From the NCBI GenBank assembly GCA_030704615.1, contig CM060732.1, positions 57,765,053 to 57,829,052 on the forward strand: a stretch of DNA of 64,000 nucleotides, in the 5' to 3' direction. Made by a program: the position numbers and the translations under genes. This document shows, piece by piece, positions 52,959-63,075 of the stretch. Each line of letters opens with the position of its first letter. Position 1 is the stretch's first letter. The notes under the pieces were generated by a model. The model was not told where the DNA came from, did not search any database, and saw nothing but the letters and a program-made list of their open reading frames with translations. Origin of the DNA: Takakia lepidozioides (taxonomy: Eukaryota; Streptophyta; Takakiopsida; Takakiales; Takakiaceae).

Positions 52959-55805
52959 ATGCATACAAACGAGGCACTCCGGATTGAGGGTTGGTCGAAC
53001 CCTCCTCGGATGAAAACAGTGCTAGCTGGCATGATAAGTCAAGCACAATCTCGTGATGGAGTGGACAAGAACTCTTCTGGCACTTGCGGGGACTTCAGAA
53101 CACTATGTAAGTCAGGACAAGTGAAGAAGGCACTGCACATTTTGACGAAACAGGGCATGTCCATAGACTACAATACTTATGTCTGTCTCTTGCGGGCGTG
53201 CATCGAAATTAAAGACCTTGAAGTGGGAAAGCAGGTGCACAAACACATCATCCAAAGCAGATTGAATCCAAACAATTTTCTACTCAAAACCATCGTTAAC
53301 ATGTATACAAAATGTGGGAGAGTGCTGGATGCACGTCTAGTGTTTGACAAAATGCCCGAACGAGATGTGTTCACGTGGACTACAATGATGGCAGGATATG
53401 CGAAGCATGGGAATGGTAGGGAGGCTTTGGAGATCTATCAGCAAATGATACAGGAAGGGGTGACACCGGACAATGTCACACTCATCTGCATTCTCAAGGT
53501 TTGTGCCAGCCTAGGAGCCCTTGACAAGGGCAAAGAGATCCATGCTTATATCAACAAATTTGGCATTGCACCAGATATCATACTGCAGACTGCTCTTGCT
53601 GCCATGTATTCAAAATGCGGGAGCATGAAGGATGCCCGTGAAGTCTTTAATAACATGGAACAACGAGATGTGGTTTCATGGAATGCAATGATTACAGGAT
53701 ATGCTCAGCATAGGTGTGGTAGGGAGGCTCTTGAGATATATGAGCAAATGATTCAAGAAGGTGTGATGCCTGTCAAGGTCACATTCATTTGTGTTCTCAA
53801 TGCTTGTGCCAGCCTAGGAAACCTGGCAAAGGGCAACAAGGTCCATGGTAACATCATTAAAGCTGGAATTGTGCCAGATATCATTTTGGAGACTGCTCTT
53901 GTTGACATGTATGCCAAGTGTGGGAGTGTATTGAAAGCACGGGAAATATTTAACAACATGGCTGAGAAAGATGTTGTCTCATGGAGTGCGATGATCTCAG
54001 GATATGCCCAGCAAGGGTGTGGTAGGGAGGCCTTTGAGATTTATGAGCAAATGATGCAGCAAGGGGTGGCGCCTGACACAGTGACCTTCATTTGCCTTCT
54101 CAATGTGTGTGCCAGCATGGCAGATTTGGAAAAGGGAGAAAAGGTTCATACTGGAATCATCAAAGCAGGAATTGGGCCGCATGTTGTCATGGAGAATTCT
54201 CTTCTCAACATGTATGCGAAATGTGGGAACATCATGGATGCACGTCAATTGTTCAACAATATGGCTAAAAAGGATCTGTTCTCATGGTGCACGATGATTG
54301 CAGGATATGCTCAGCATGGATGTGGTAAGGAAGCTTTTGAGATTTATGAGCAAATGATTCGAGAGGGGGTGACACCCGACAGGGTCACATTTGTTTGCAT
54401 TCTCAATGCCTGTGCCAGCTTGGCAATACTTGAAAAGGGCAAAGCGGCCCATGCTGATGTTGTCAAAGCCGGAATTGCACTGGATATCGTTATGGAGAAC
54501 ACCCTGGTCGACATGTATGCCAAATGTGGGAGCCTAAATGCTGCACGCCAAGTGTTTAACAATATGGCTGAAAGAGATGTGGTTTCATGGACCACGATGA
54601 TTGCAGGATATGCTCATCATGGGTCTGGTATGGAGGTGTTTGAGATGTATGAGCAAATGATACAGGAGGGGGTGATGCCTAACAAGGTCACATTCAGTTG
54701 TGTTCTCTATGCATGTGCAAGCCTGGCCGCGGTAGGAAAGGGGAAAGAGGTCCATGCTGAAATCATCAAAGCTGGAATCCCACTAGATAACATTCTGGAG
54801 ACTGCCCTTGTTAACATGTATGCCAAATGTGGGAGTGTAATGGATGCACGTCAACTCTTCAACGACATGACTGAGAAAGATGTGATTGCATGGACCACAA
54901 TGATTGCAGGATATGCACAGCATGGGTGTGGCCGGGAGGCTCTGAAATTGTTTGAACAAATGCAGCAGGAAGGCTTGAAGCCAAATGGTATCACTTTTGT
55001 TTGTGTTCTAGCTGCGTGTAGCCATGTGGGCCTAGTCAGTGAAGCCCTTCACTACTTTGATTCTATGAGTCGAGATCATGGCGTGACTCCTACAGTGGAG
55101 CATTATGGCTGCATGGTGGACCTCCTTGGCCGCGCAGGACGATTGTATGAGGCAGAGGATTTAGTCAACAAAATGCCAATCAGACCAGGAGTTGCAGTGT
55201 GTAGGGCCTTGCTTGGTGCGTGCAGAGTTTATGCCAATGTGGATGTTGCAGAACGAGTAGGCAAACACCTTCTTAAGTGGCATCCGCAGGATGCAGCAAC
55301 TTATGTGCTGCTATCAAACATCTATGCCGCTGCTGACAGGTGGAATGACGCAGCAAAGGTTAGAAAAATGATGCAAGACACAGGCATCAGAAAGGAGCCA
55401 GGGTCTAGCTGTATTGAGGTGGATAACGTGGTGCATACATTTGTTGTAGGTGACAAACTGCACCCACAAACTGAGGAAATTCATGCTGAACTTCAGAGAT
55501 TGTCTGGGCAAATGAAGGAGGTGGGATTCGTGCCTGACACTTTCAATGTGTCGCACCATCTGGAGGAGCAGCAAAAGGAAATTTCTCTTTGCCACCACAG
55601 TGAGAAGCTTGCAATTGCTTTTGGGCTGATCAGCACACCTCCTGGGTCGCCGATCCGTGTCATCAAGAACCTTCGTGTGTGTGATGACTGCCACACAGCC
55701 ACCAAGTTTATCTCAAAGATTGTTGGACGAGCAGTTGTTGTACGGGATGCCAACCGATTTCACCACTTTGAAGATGGTGCTTGTTCATGTGGGGATTACT
55801 GGTGA
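52959..55805 (+). CDS. PPR protein 2, PLS class with complete E1-E2-DYW
   Basis: 948 residues from ATG 52,959 (MHTNEALRIEG), the first Met after the likely acceptor at 52,928; the frame is open upstream and ATG 52,890 is an alternative. About six P-L-S triplets are marked by W-x-x-M-(I/M)-x-G-Y-A, then L2, S2 (YGCMVDLLGRAGRL), E1 (AVCRALLGACRVYANVDVAE), E2 (YVLLSNIYAAADRWNDAAKV) and the DYW domain: PG box EPGSSCIEV, H880-S-E, C908-D-D-C and the end HHFEDGACSCGDYW. The H-x-E and C-x-x-C zinc-binding residues of DYW cytidine deaminases are all present, so this is likely an active C-to-U editing factor for a plastid or mitochondrial transcript. Target transcript cannot be told by eye. It is the only one of the three paralogs here with a full DYW. 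Confidence 0.92.
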   Translation: MHTNEALRIEGWSNPPRMKTVLAGMISQAQSRDGVDKNSSGTCGDFRTLCKSGQVKKALHILTKQGMSIDYNTYVCLLRACIEIKDLEVGKQVHKHIIQSRLNPNNFLLKTIVNMYTKCGRVLDARLVFDKMPERDVFTWTTMMAGYAKHGNGREALEIYQQMIQEGVTPDNVTLICILKVCASLGALDKGKEIHAYINKFGIAPDIILQTALAAMYSKCGSMKDAREVFNNMEQRDVVSWNAMITGYAQHRCGREALEIYEQMIQEGVMPVKVTFICVLNACASLGNLAKGNKVHGNIIKAGIVPDIILETALVDMYAKCGSVLKAREIFNNMAEKDVVSWSAMISGYAQQGCGREAFEIYEQMMQQGVAPDTVTFICLLNVCASMADLEKGEKVHTGIIKAGIGPHVVMENSLLNMYAKCGNIMDARQLFNNMAKKDLFSWCTMIAGYAQHGCGKEAFEIYEQMIREGVTPDRVTFVCILNACASLAILEKGKAAHADVVKAGIALDIVMENTLVDMYAKCGSLNAARQVFNNMAERDVVSWTTMIAGYAHHGSGMEVFEMYEQMIQEGVMPNKVTFSCVLYACASLAAVGKGKEVHAEIIKAGIPLDNILETALVNMYAKCGSVMDARQLFNDMTEKDVIAWTTMIAGYAQHGCGREALKLFEQMQQEGLKPNGITFVCVLAACSHVGLVSEALHYFDSMSRDHGVTPTVEHYGCMVDLLGRAGRLYEAEDLVNKMPIRPGVAVCRALLGACRVYANVDVAERVGKHLLKWHPQDAATYVLLSNIYAAADRWNDAAKVRKMMQDTGIRKEPGSSCIEVDNVVHTFVVGDKLHPQTEEIHAELQRLSGQMKEVGFVPDTFNVSHHLEEQQKEISLCHHSEKLAIAFGLISTPPGSPIRVIKNLRVCDDCHTATKFISKIVGRAVVVRDANRFHHFEDGACSCGDYW

Positions 55806-56822
55806 AACAAGCAACATGCAGGAAATAAAGCGCGGAGTTTGAAACTTTGGTAGAGAGGTGATAGTTGTGGTTATTTTTCAAGTAAAGGGTAAATGGAAAG
55901 AATCAATCTGTACAATTGAATGCAGGAGTCAGTATTGCACTTTCCATGACCTGCCCACAGTAAATCGGAATACTGTCCTAGTGAAGTTCTGAACCAAGGC
56001 GATTCTGAGAGGATTTTTGTCTCTGCAGTCCAGAGTTTTGGGTCCCACATTACCAGTTTGGAACCCAGTTCCAACATTTCATGCAGTAACGCACTATCCT
56101 TCACTGTTCCCTTGATGACAGTATAATCTTCTTGGATGGAGCATCCAGCAGATGGTAGCTGAGAGCGCCAGTGTAGGTAGGATCACTGGTGACTTCGATC
56201 AGAGTGTCAGTTTTTGCTGACTTGGCAATACAGTTAGGAAAGACGGCATGCGCAGAGTGCACAGCCCAACACCACCTTGAAGCTCTCCAAGCAGCGTAGC
56301 CTCGGCGATCCTTTTTGAGCTCACTGTATGTGCTGCCACGGCTGCTCCACTCTAACTCCTGAACCCAAATCTTTAGAGTTTTTCTCAGCAGGCATAAAGA
56401 AGTAAACTGAGGCACCAGGGGAAGAAGTTCGTGCATACTTGAGAACCAGAGAGCAGCAGCTGCAAGCAATTCTACCTATGAACCTCCTGCAGCATTCGAC
56501 GAAAGGCCGCTGAGAGACAAACAGGAAATCAAAATGATGAACCCACCACCATTGCGTCTTCGTCAAGTGCGCAGGCAGTTGTTCGCTCACACCAGCAGCA
56601 CACAAACACTCCTTTTTAAAGCCCCTATAGTGAGCGATCGAGAACCTAAGGTATTCTACTCAATCGAGCGGTCGGGAAAAAGCTGTGGGTGACTAGCCGC
56701 TCTTCCAGTCCTGATGTTCATGTACTGTTAAGGTGCGCAGATGAGCACTCTCGATCACTTCTCAATGAGGTCCTCACTTCCAACTGCACTCGGCTTGGTC
56801 CAAGCCAGCAGAAGGATTCTAG
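55806..56822. other. Spacer between PPR genes 2 and 3
   Basis: AATAAA at 55,824 lies just after the stop and may be too close to serve as the poly(A) signal. A minus-strand frame at 56,101-56,469 is open but I recognise nothing in it, and overlapping frames of similar length argue against it. Confidence 0.4.
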
Positions 56823-57087
56823 GTGGAACTCGGTATGCCTTGTTTTGTTGCTCTCTTCTTGCTTCCCGCTGCTTCTTTTGTGACAGACGCAGGGATTGCA
56901 GTGAACTCCCCCGGTCCAAAGACCATGTCTTCATCTTGCGGTAAACGTGCGAGAAGCCTCACATCTTGCAGCAGATTAATGGGTCAGGCTGTGGAGCCGA
57001 AATTATCGAGCTTGGCAAGCCCGGGTGTCAGACCAGCGCAAGGAATGGTTATGAATCCTGCCAAGCCTCCAGGGATAGCGGAAAAAG
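56823..57087 (+). other. Leader exon 1 of PPR gene 3, conserved frame
   Basis: ATG at 56,823 or in-frame ATG at 56,925 (MSSSCGKRARSLTSCSRLMG). The frame reaches donor GAAAAAG|gtaaca at 57,087 in phase 1, as in the other two genes. Shared peptide text with the exon at 51,602 includes SLTSCSRL, SSLA and PP.I.EKG. Confidence 0.5.
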
Positions 57088-57985
57088 GTAACACACGTAA
57101 ATCTCTTGCGCGCGGGGCTAGAGCCCTTTGGAAGGAATACACACCAATTTTTCCTTGTGTTGAGAGCATGTCAAATAGGCTACAGAAATCCCAGGCAAGT
57201 TTCACGAGGTGTAAGCATGTAATACCTGGCAATTGCAGATGTACTCCTGACCCTTCCTGCGGAGATTTGCTGTGATGAATCCGTAATTCCCTTGGTATAC
57301 CATTATGGAGTCAGTTGTGGGGTTTCTACTCACCTTGTATGAATTCAGCCCACAAGCACCAAGGTGCTTTTGCAAACCAGGAGACACAGGGAATTAAGTA
57401 CTGATGTAATGGTTGGAATAGACATCATCGTAGAAAACGTTGCTGATTTCAGCTCTGCTGCTCTGGTCACGTGTGTGATTGCTCTGACAGTCAGCTCCTT
57501 CCTGAGAAAAGGCAGGGCCAAGTGAAATGGGAGAGAGGTGAAGCTTATGGAGAGCCTATGTGAGACTTCCTTTATAAGACTTGGGTCAATTTGGAACTGC
57601 TAAAAGTTTCACGTTTCAGCAGTAAGACTCCTAGTAGAAACTGGTGGGATTGGAAGCTTTCAAGTTCTCATGGTCTTGCAGTCACTACAGGTCAAGTAAA
57701 GACTAAAGAACAACTCTGGCAGCTTCGCAATTATGGGATAACTGGTTTGATAAGGTGAGGCTATCCTCGTTTAAGACATGAGGACGGGTTGTAAGTGAAA
57801 CCGACATGATGGTGCTTTGTGGACTGGATTGCATCTTCAGTCATTGAGTCAATGAAAAGTTTTCTTTTCAAGGCAAAAGAGCAGCAAAAGTGGTCCTTAC
57901 TGTCGGTTGTTCAAGGTTGTTCTCAGTGGAAGATGCTTGGAGTTCTGGTGGCTGTACCCTGGTCTATGCAAGACGGGTCTAAGCT
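57088..57985 (+). other. Leader region of PPR gene 3
   Basis: Matches the leader of PPR gene 2: tcatggtcttgcag, aggtcaag..., aacaactctggca and the donor GGTTTGATAAG|gtgag near 57,750, and further on ttcaaggttgttc and agatgcttggag. No coding role seen. Confidence 0.45.
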
Positions 57986-60661
57986 ATGGCTGCTCAGCTG
58001 CACACATGGGGTTTTCACAAAAAAGTCCAAGATCACCAGACTTCAGACACAAGCACGATCAAGGGTTGGTCAAACCCTCCCTGGGTGAAATCAGTCGTGA
58101 TACATCGTCGAGCACGATCTGGTGATGGAGTCAACGAGAACTCTTCTTGCACTGCTGGGGATGTGAGGAGACTATGTAAGACAGGACAACTGAAAGGGGC
58201 ACTCAATATTTTGAAGAGACAAAGCATTGTGGCAGACACAGATACTTACGTCTGTCTCCTACAGGAGTGCACCAAAATTAAAAACCTTGAATTGGGTAAG
58301 CAGGTTCATGCCCACATCATCCAAAGTGGATTCAATCCAAACAACTTTGTACTCAACACCCTTGTCAATATGTATGCCAAGTGTGGGAGTGTGGTGGATG
58401 CCCGGCTAGTGTTTGACAACATGCCTGAACGAAATGTGTTTACGCGTACTATTATGATGACGGGATATGTGAAGTATGGGTTTGGTAGAGAGGCCTTGGA
58501 GATCTATCAGCAAATGATACGGGAAGGGGTGATACCTAACAGCATCACATTCATATGCGTTCTCAAGGCATGTGCCAGCCTAGGAGCCCTGGAAATGGGT
58601 AAAGAGGTCCACGCTAACATCATCAAAGCTGGAATTGCACCAGATACCATTTTGGAGACTGCCCTTGCTGCCATGTATACCAAGTGTGGGAACATGAATG
58701 ATGCTCGACGAGTGTTTGACAATATGGGTCAACGAGATGTGGTCTCATGGAACATGATGATTGCAGGATATGGTCAGCACGGGTGTGGTTGTGAGGCTCT
58801 CAATGTTTATGAGCAAATGATTCAACAAGGAGTGATGCCTGACAAGGTCACGTTCATTTCTGTTCTCAATGCATGTGCAAGCCTAGGGGGCCTAGAAAAT
58901 GGAGCCCTGGAAGCAGGCAGAAAGGTCCACGCCAACACAATTGAAGCTAAGATTGCACCAGATATCATCTTGGAGACTGCCCTTGTTGACATGTATGCCA
59001 AATGTGGTAGCTTGAAGGATGCGCAGCAAGTGTTCCACAAAATGGCTCAACGAAATGTGGTCTCATGGAATGTGCTGATCACAGGTTTTGCTCTGCAGGG
59101 GTATGGTAGGGAGGCTTTCAAGGTTTATGAGCAAATGCTTCAAGATGGGGTGAAGCCTGACAAGGTCACATTCATTTGTGTTCTCAATGTGTGTGCCAGC
59201 CTGGCAGCCCTAGAAAAGGGTAAAGAGTTCCATGCTCGGATCATGGACTCTGGAATCCTGCCAGATATTATTCTGGAGACTGTCCTTGTTAACATGTATG
59301 CCAAATGCGGGAGCATAAGGGATGCACGTCAGATCTTCAACAGTATGGTTGACAAAGATGTGGTCGCATGGAGTGCAATGATCGCAGGATATGCTCAGCA
59401 TGGGTATAGTATGGACGCTTTGGAGATGTATGACGAAATGGTACAGGAGGGGTTAAAGCCCAACAAGGTCACGTTCATTTCTGTTCTCAATGCGTGTGCC
59501 AACATGGCAGCGCTGGAAAAGGGCAAAGAGTTTCATGCTACCATCATCAAAGCTGGATTTGCAGCAGATATCATTCTGCAGAATACCCTTATTAACATGT
59601 ATGCCAAATGCGGGAGCATAAATGATGCACGTCATCTGTTCAATAACATGGCTGAAAAAAATTTGGTGTCATGGGCAGCCATGATCGCAGGATATGCTCA
59701 GCATGGGTATGCTGGGAAGGCTTTTGAGATATATCAGCAAATGGTTCGAGAAGGGTTTATGCCTGACAAAGTCACATTCATTTCCGTTCTCAGTGCATGT
59801 GCTAGCCTAGCCCTGGAAAAGGGTCAAGAGGTCCATGCTCACATTGTTAACTCTGGAATTGTGTCAGATGTCAGTCTGGAGACAGCCCTTGTTAACATGT
59901 ATGCCAAATGCGGGAGCATGAAGGATGCACTTGTAGTGTTCAACAACATGGCTGAAAAAGATGTGGTCTCGTGGAGTGCAATGATTGCAGGATATGCTCA
60001 GCATGGGTGCGGTAAGGAGGCTTTTGAAATGTATGAGCAAATGATACAGGAAGGGGTGAAGCCCAACAAGGTCACATCCATTTCCGCGCTGAATGCCTGT
60101 GCCAGCCTGGCAGTCTTGGAAAAGGGCAAAGAGGTCCACAGTGACATCATCAAAGCGGGGATTGCTCTAGATATCATTGTTCAGAATACCCTTGTTGACA
60201 TGTATTCTAAATGCGGCAGCATAAATGATGCACAACAAATGTTTGCAGATATGGCTAAAAGAGATGTTGTCTCATGGAATGCAGTGATCGCAGGATGTGC
60301 TCAGAATGGGGGTGGTAAGAAGGCCTTGAAATTATTTGAACAGATGCAACAGGAAGGCTTGAAACCAAATGGTATTACCTTTATATGCCTTCTCTCTGCG
60401 TGTAGCAATGTGGGCCTAGTGGATGAAGGCTGTCACTACTTTGATTCCATGAGTCGAGATCATGGCCTTACTCCTTCAGTGGAGCATTATGGCTGCATGG
60501 TGAACCTTCTTGGCCGTGCAGGTCAATTGAACGAGGCAGAGGAGTTGATCAACAAAATGCCAATCCAACCAGGCGCTACCGTGTGGAGGGCCTTGCTTGG
60601 TGCATGCAGAACTCATGGCAATGTGGAGATTGGAGAACGTGCGGCAAACCACCTTCTCTAG
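57986..60661 (+). CDS. PPR protein 3 (PLS class), truncated in E1
   Basis: 891 residues from ATG 57,986 (MAAQLHTWGF). Seven P-L-S triplets can be counted, from VFTRTIMMTGYVKYG to VVSWNAVIAGCAQNG, then L2, S2 (YGCMVNLLGRAGQLNEAEEL) and the start of E1 (VWRALLGACRTHGNVEIGER), ending AANHLL at TAG 60,659. In paralog 2 the codon at this place is AAG (KWHPQD). The acceptor AG used by paralogs 1 and 2 is altered here (cacaa), and the Met used by paralog 1 is GTG here, so the start is uncertain. One L motif has an extra ten or so residues (GLENGALEAGRKVHA). Whether a protein without E2 and DYW functions is unknown; it may be a young pseudogene. Confidence 0.7.
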   Translation: MAAQLHTWGFHKKVQDHQTSDTSTIKGWSNPPWVKSVVIHRRARSGDGVNENSSCTAGDVRRLCKTGQLKGALNILKRQSIVADTDTYVCLLQECTKIKNLELGKQVHAHIIQSGFNPNNFVLNTLVNMYAKCGSVVDARLVFDNMPERNVFTRTIMMTGYVKYGFGREALEIYQQMIREGVIPNSITFICVLKACASLGALEMGKEVHANIIKAGIAPDTILETALAAMYTKCGNMNDARRVFDNMGQRDVVSWNMMIAGYGQHGCGCEALNVYEQMIQQGVMPDKVTFISVLNACASLGGLENGALEAGRKVHANTIEAKIAPDIILETALVDMYAKCGSLKDAQQVFHKMAQRNVVSWNVLITGFALQGYGREAFKVYEQMLQDGVKPDKVTFICVLNVCASLAALEKGKEFHARIMDSGILPDIILETVLVNMYAKCGSIRDARQIFNSMVDKDVVAWSAMIAGYAQHGYSMDALEMYDEMVQEGLKPNKVTFISVLNACANMAALEKGKEFHATIIKAGFAADIILQNTLINMYAKCGSINDARHLFNNMAEKNLVSWAAMIAGYAQHGYAGKAFEIYQQMVREGFMPDKVTFISVLSACASLALEKGQEVHAHIVNSGIVSDVSLETALVNMYAKCGSMKDALVVFNNMAEKDVVSWSAMIAGYAQHGCGKEAFEMYEQMIQEGVKPNKVTSISALNACASLAVLEKGKEVHSDIIKAGIALDIIVQNTLVDMYSKCGSINDAQQMFADMAKRDVVSWNAVIAGCAQNGGGKKALKLFEQMQQEGLKPNGITFICLLSACSNVGLVDEGCHYFDSMSRDHGLTPSVEHYGCMVNLLGRAGQLNEAEELINKMPIQPGATVWRALLGACRTHGNVEIGERAANHLL

Positions 60662-60815
60662 TGGGATCCACAGGACACAGCAACTGATCATGTATTGCTA
60701 TCAAATTTCTGAGGTGAAAAAACTTGAAAATTCATGCTCTGCCAAACAGATTGTCTGGGCAGATGAACAAGGCTCATTCAAGACCGGGGTCTGTTGTGGG
60801 GATCATTACCGGAAT
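60662..60815 (+). pseudogene. Deleted E2/DYW remainder of PPR gene 3
   Basis: After the stop the sequence still reads WDPQDTAT and VLLSNF, then jumps to text matching the region after the PG box of paralog 2 (attcatgctc, agattgtctgggca) and jumps again to ggtctgttgtggggatcatt, the counterpart of the last DYW codons (tgttcatgtggggattac). Two internal deletions therefore removed most of E2 and nearly all of DYW. Confidence 0.7.
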
Positions 60816-62942
60816 TCTTCCCCAAAAAAAAACAAAAAAAAAACAAATCCTTCACGAGTTTTTGACCGATGGGTGTCACAACGTTAGCCAACCGGATGAT
60901 GCCACGCACAAAGCGTAAATAATAACCCGCAGTAATGACACTGGGTCTGGGCCAATAGGAGTGCAGGAGAGTCGGCCACTTTATCACTTTTTGTCACTTT
61001 GTTGAGCACACTAGAGTCAGACCCTCGGACACTGTTATCTGCTCGCCTGGATAATGTGTCATTATCATGGATGAATGTCATCCGTCTGTCGTCCAGAACA
61101 CTACACGTCTAAAACGTGGCTAAATTCTAGCTAACGGAAATAACAAATAACGAAATGTTTTCTCCTGGGTCTCATATTGATGAGCAACACGGTGATGTCG
61201 GGTATATTCACAGAACATGAAAAAGTGGGGCCATTCTGAACGCTAGCATTGGGCCACTCGGAATGGAACATGGAACCTCGCAGGTGGGGGTTGCGTTGCG
61301 ATCCCACATTCTTATTCCCATCCTGCATGGGAAATATGCGCAAACGTTATGGGATTTATGTCCCTGACTCGATTTGTGCGCACTGGACCCACACCTGCAC
61401 CCCTATATTCTAATATTCCAACCGTCCAATGGGCGCAGGTCTTGGATCCCATTGGTTGCAAAGCTCCGTATATCCCAGTCGTAAGGGCCCCTTCCGTCGA
61501 GCCTGATTGGCACGGGATCCGACCACATTAATGTTGCACAAATTCATTATTATTCCAACAAAGTAGCAGGAATTGAACCCAGAATCAGTCAGTGCTGAGC
61601 TACTCACTTTGCAGTACAAAATCTAGTAGGCAAGAGCTAGGCTTTAGCCTTTTCCATTAAAAAACTGAATCATTAATGGAAGACGGTACATATACCTATA
61701 TATTTCTTATTTTATTTTATTTCAAAGGGGAGGGTACAGAAAAGGGACCCTCCAACAAAATATCTGGGCTCCATTTGTCGCATACCGATTCGCCCGCATA
61801 CGTTGGTTAGGGTCTGCACCGTAACGGGTGTCATATCCACATGGATGAAGTCCATGATGATGGATGAATGACGGTCCTGTTGGACCCTCAATAATTCGGC
61901 CCAAATTGGTACTGTAGTATGTACCATACTAACAATGATAGTAATAATAATAATAATAATAATCTGAGTTGGCATGAAAGACCATTGTTGGTACACGTAC
62001 TCCAATGATTAGTGGATGAATGTCAATGCCAGATTTGACCGGATTTTATAGTAAGTTTGAGTATGACTATAAGTATGATGGGTTAGTAGGGTCCAATAGG
62101 GTGACAGGAAAATGAACAAGTGGAGCAGAGCGAGGTTTGAGCGGAATATCCCGGCAGGGCACGGGGAAAGTTTTGAGCCGTGGCTTATGAGAGGACCGGG
62201 AGCTTTCCGGAGTCTGCCCAAGTTGGGGCCCAGGCGTTTGCTGAAATATCAGCCATCAACCATCTTGGACGTGGCCACATGCAGATTTGACACGTGTCAC
62301 ACGGGATGTGAACTGAGGCTGCTTAAAATTTACCAGCCTGAAACGTAAAGTGGTGCATGTTAGAGGGAAAACTACAGTCGGCCCTCCATACCTGTTAATC
62401 TTTGGGAGTAAGAAAAACTGCAACACTTGAAGGATTGTAACTCACTTTAACAGATACAGATTTAGGATCAATAAAAAGTAACATTTATTGAGCCCTAAAA
62501 AATGTTCATGACTGAGAGAAGGGAAAAATCGGCATCACGGCGGCTGATGATCTACAGGCTTGGAAGAAAGATTCTATACATGTCTGATGTGAATGTGACA
62601 TTCTCATTATCTCTACACCCTTTGCAAATTTCTCTAACTTGTCTAACAAGGGCAGGACATCTGTTGACCTCAGCTGCAAGAAATTATGCAATGTTTTCAA
62701 GAGCAACCTGCGCATCTGCAAAACTAGACCAAGACTGCAACGAAGAGTATTATAAAGTCTACAACTGCACTTCGGGTGTAAAACAAGTCTCAATCTACTG
62801 CAATCTATGCAAGTACAATTCTTGCAAACATGTGTATGAAACAAAGAGTCCCTCATAGCGTATTCTTCAGAGCAATTCATGTTGTCTTCTTGAAAGGAGA
62901 AAGACCTTGCCTTATGAAAACAGTGGAAGCCCAATTCACTCC
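60816..62942. other. Unassigned DNA
   Basis: No gene recognised. There is an A-rich stretch at 60,823-60,846 and an (ATA)n microsatellite at about 61,942-61,962. On the minus strand, 61,613-61,562 has TAGCTCAG and GGTTCAATTCC, which resemble pol III A and B boxes, but they are too close together for a tRNA. Confidence 0.4.
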
Positions 62943-63075
62943 CTACCATTAAGCTCCTTCACTTAATGGTTGTCACTTGAGCTCCCTACTATTAAGCTGC
63001 TTCACTTAATAGTTTCCTCCTTTCACTTAATGTTTGTTCGCTAGGGTCTCTATTATTAAGCTCCTTTATATATGC
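62943..63075 (+). repeat. Short tandem repeats (attaagctccttcacttaat)
   Basis: Three to four imperfect units of roughly 45-50 bp share attaagct(c/g)cttcacttaat and ctccctactattaagct. No coding meaning. Confidence 0.6.

Noticed and set aside
56101-56605. Overlapping minus-strand frames of 94 and 122 codons between PPR genes 2 and 3
   Set aside because: They compete with one another, match nothing known and are not conserved near the other PPR genes.
46494-60661. Regularly spaced repeats of about 300 bp
   Set aside because: These are the P-L-S triplets of the PPR genes, not CRISPR or satellite arrays.
61562-61613. tRNA-like A box and B box on the minus strand
   Set aside because: The boxes are only about 24 bp apart and no cloverleaf forms, so it is not a tRNA gene; at most a decayed SINE head.
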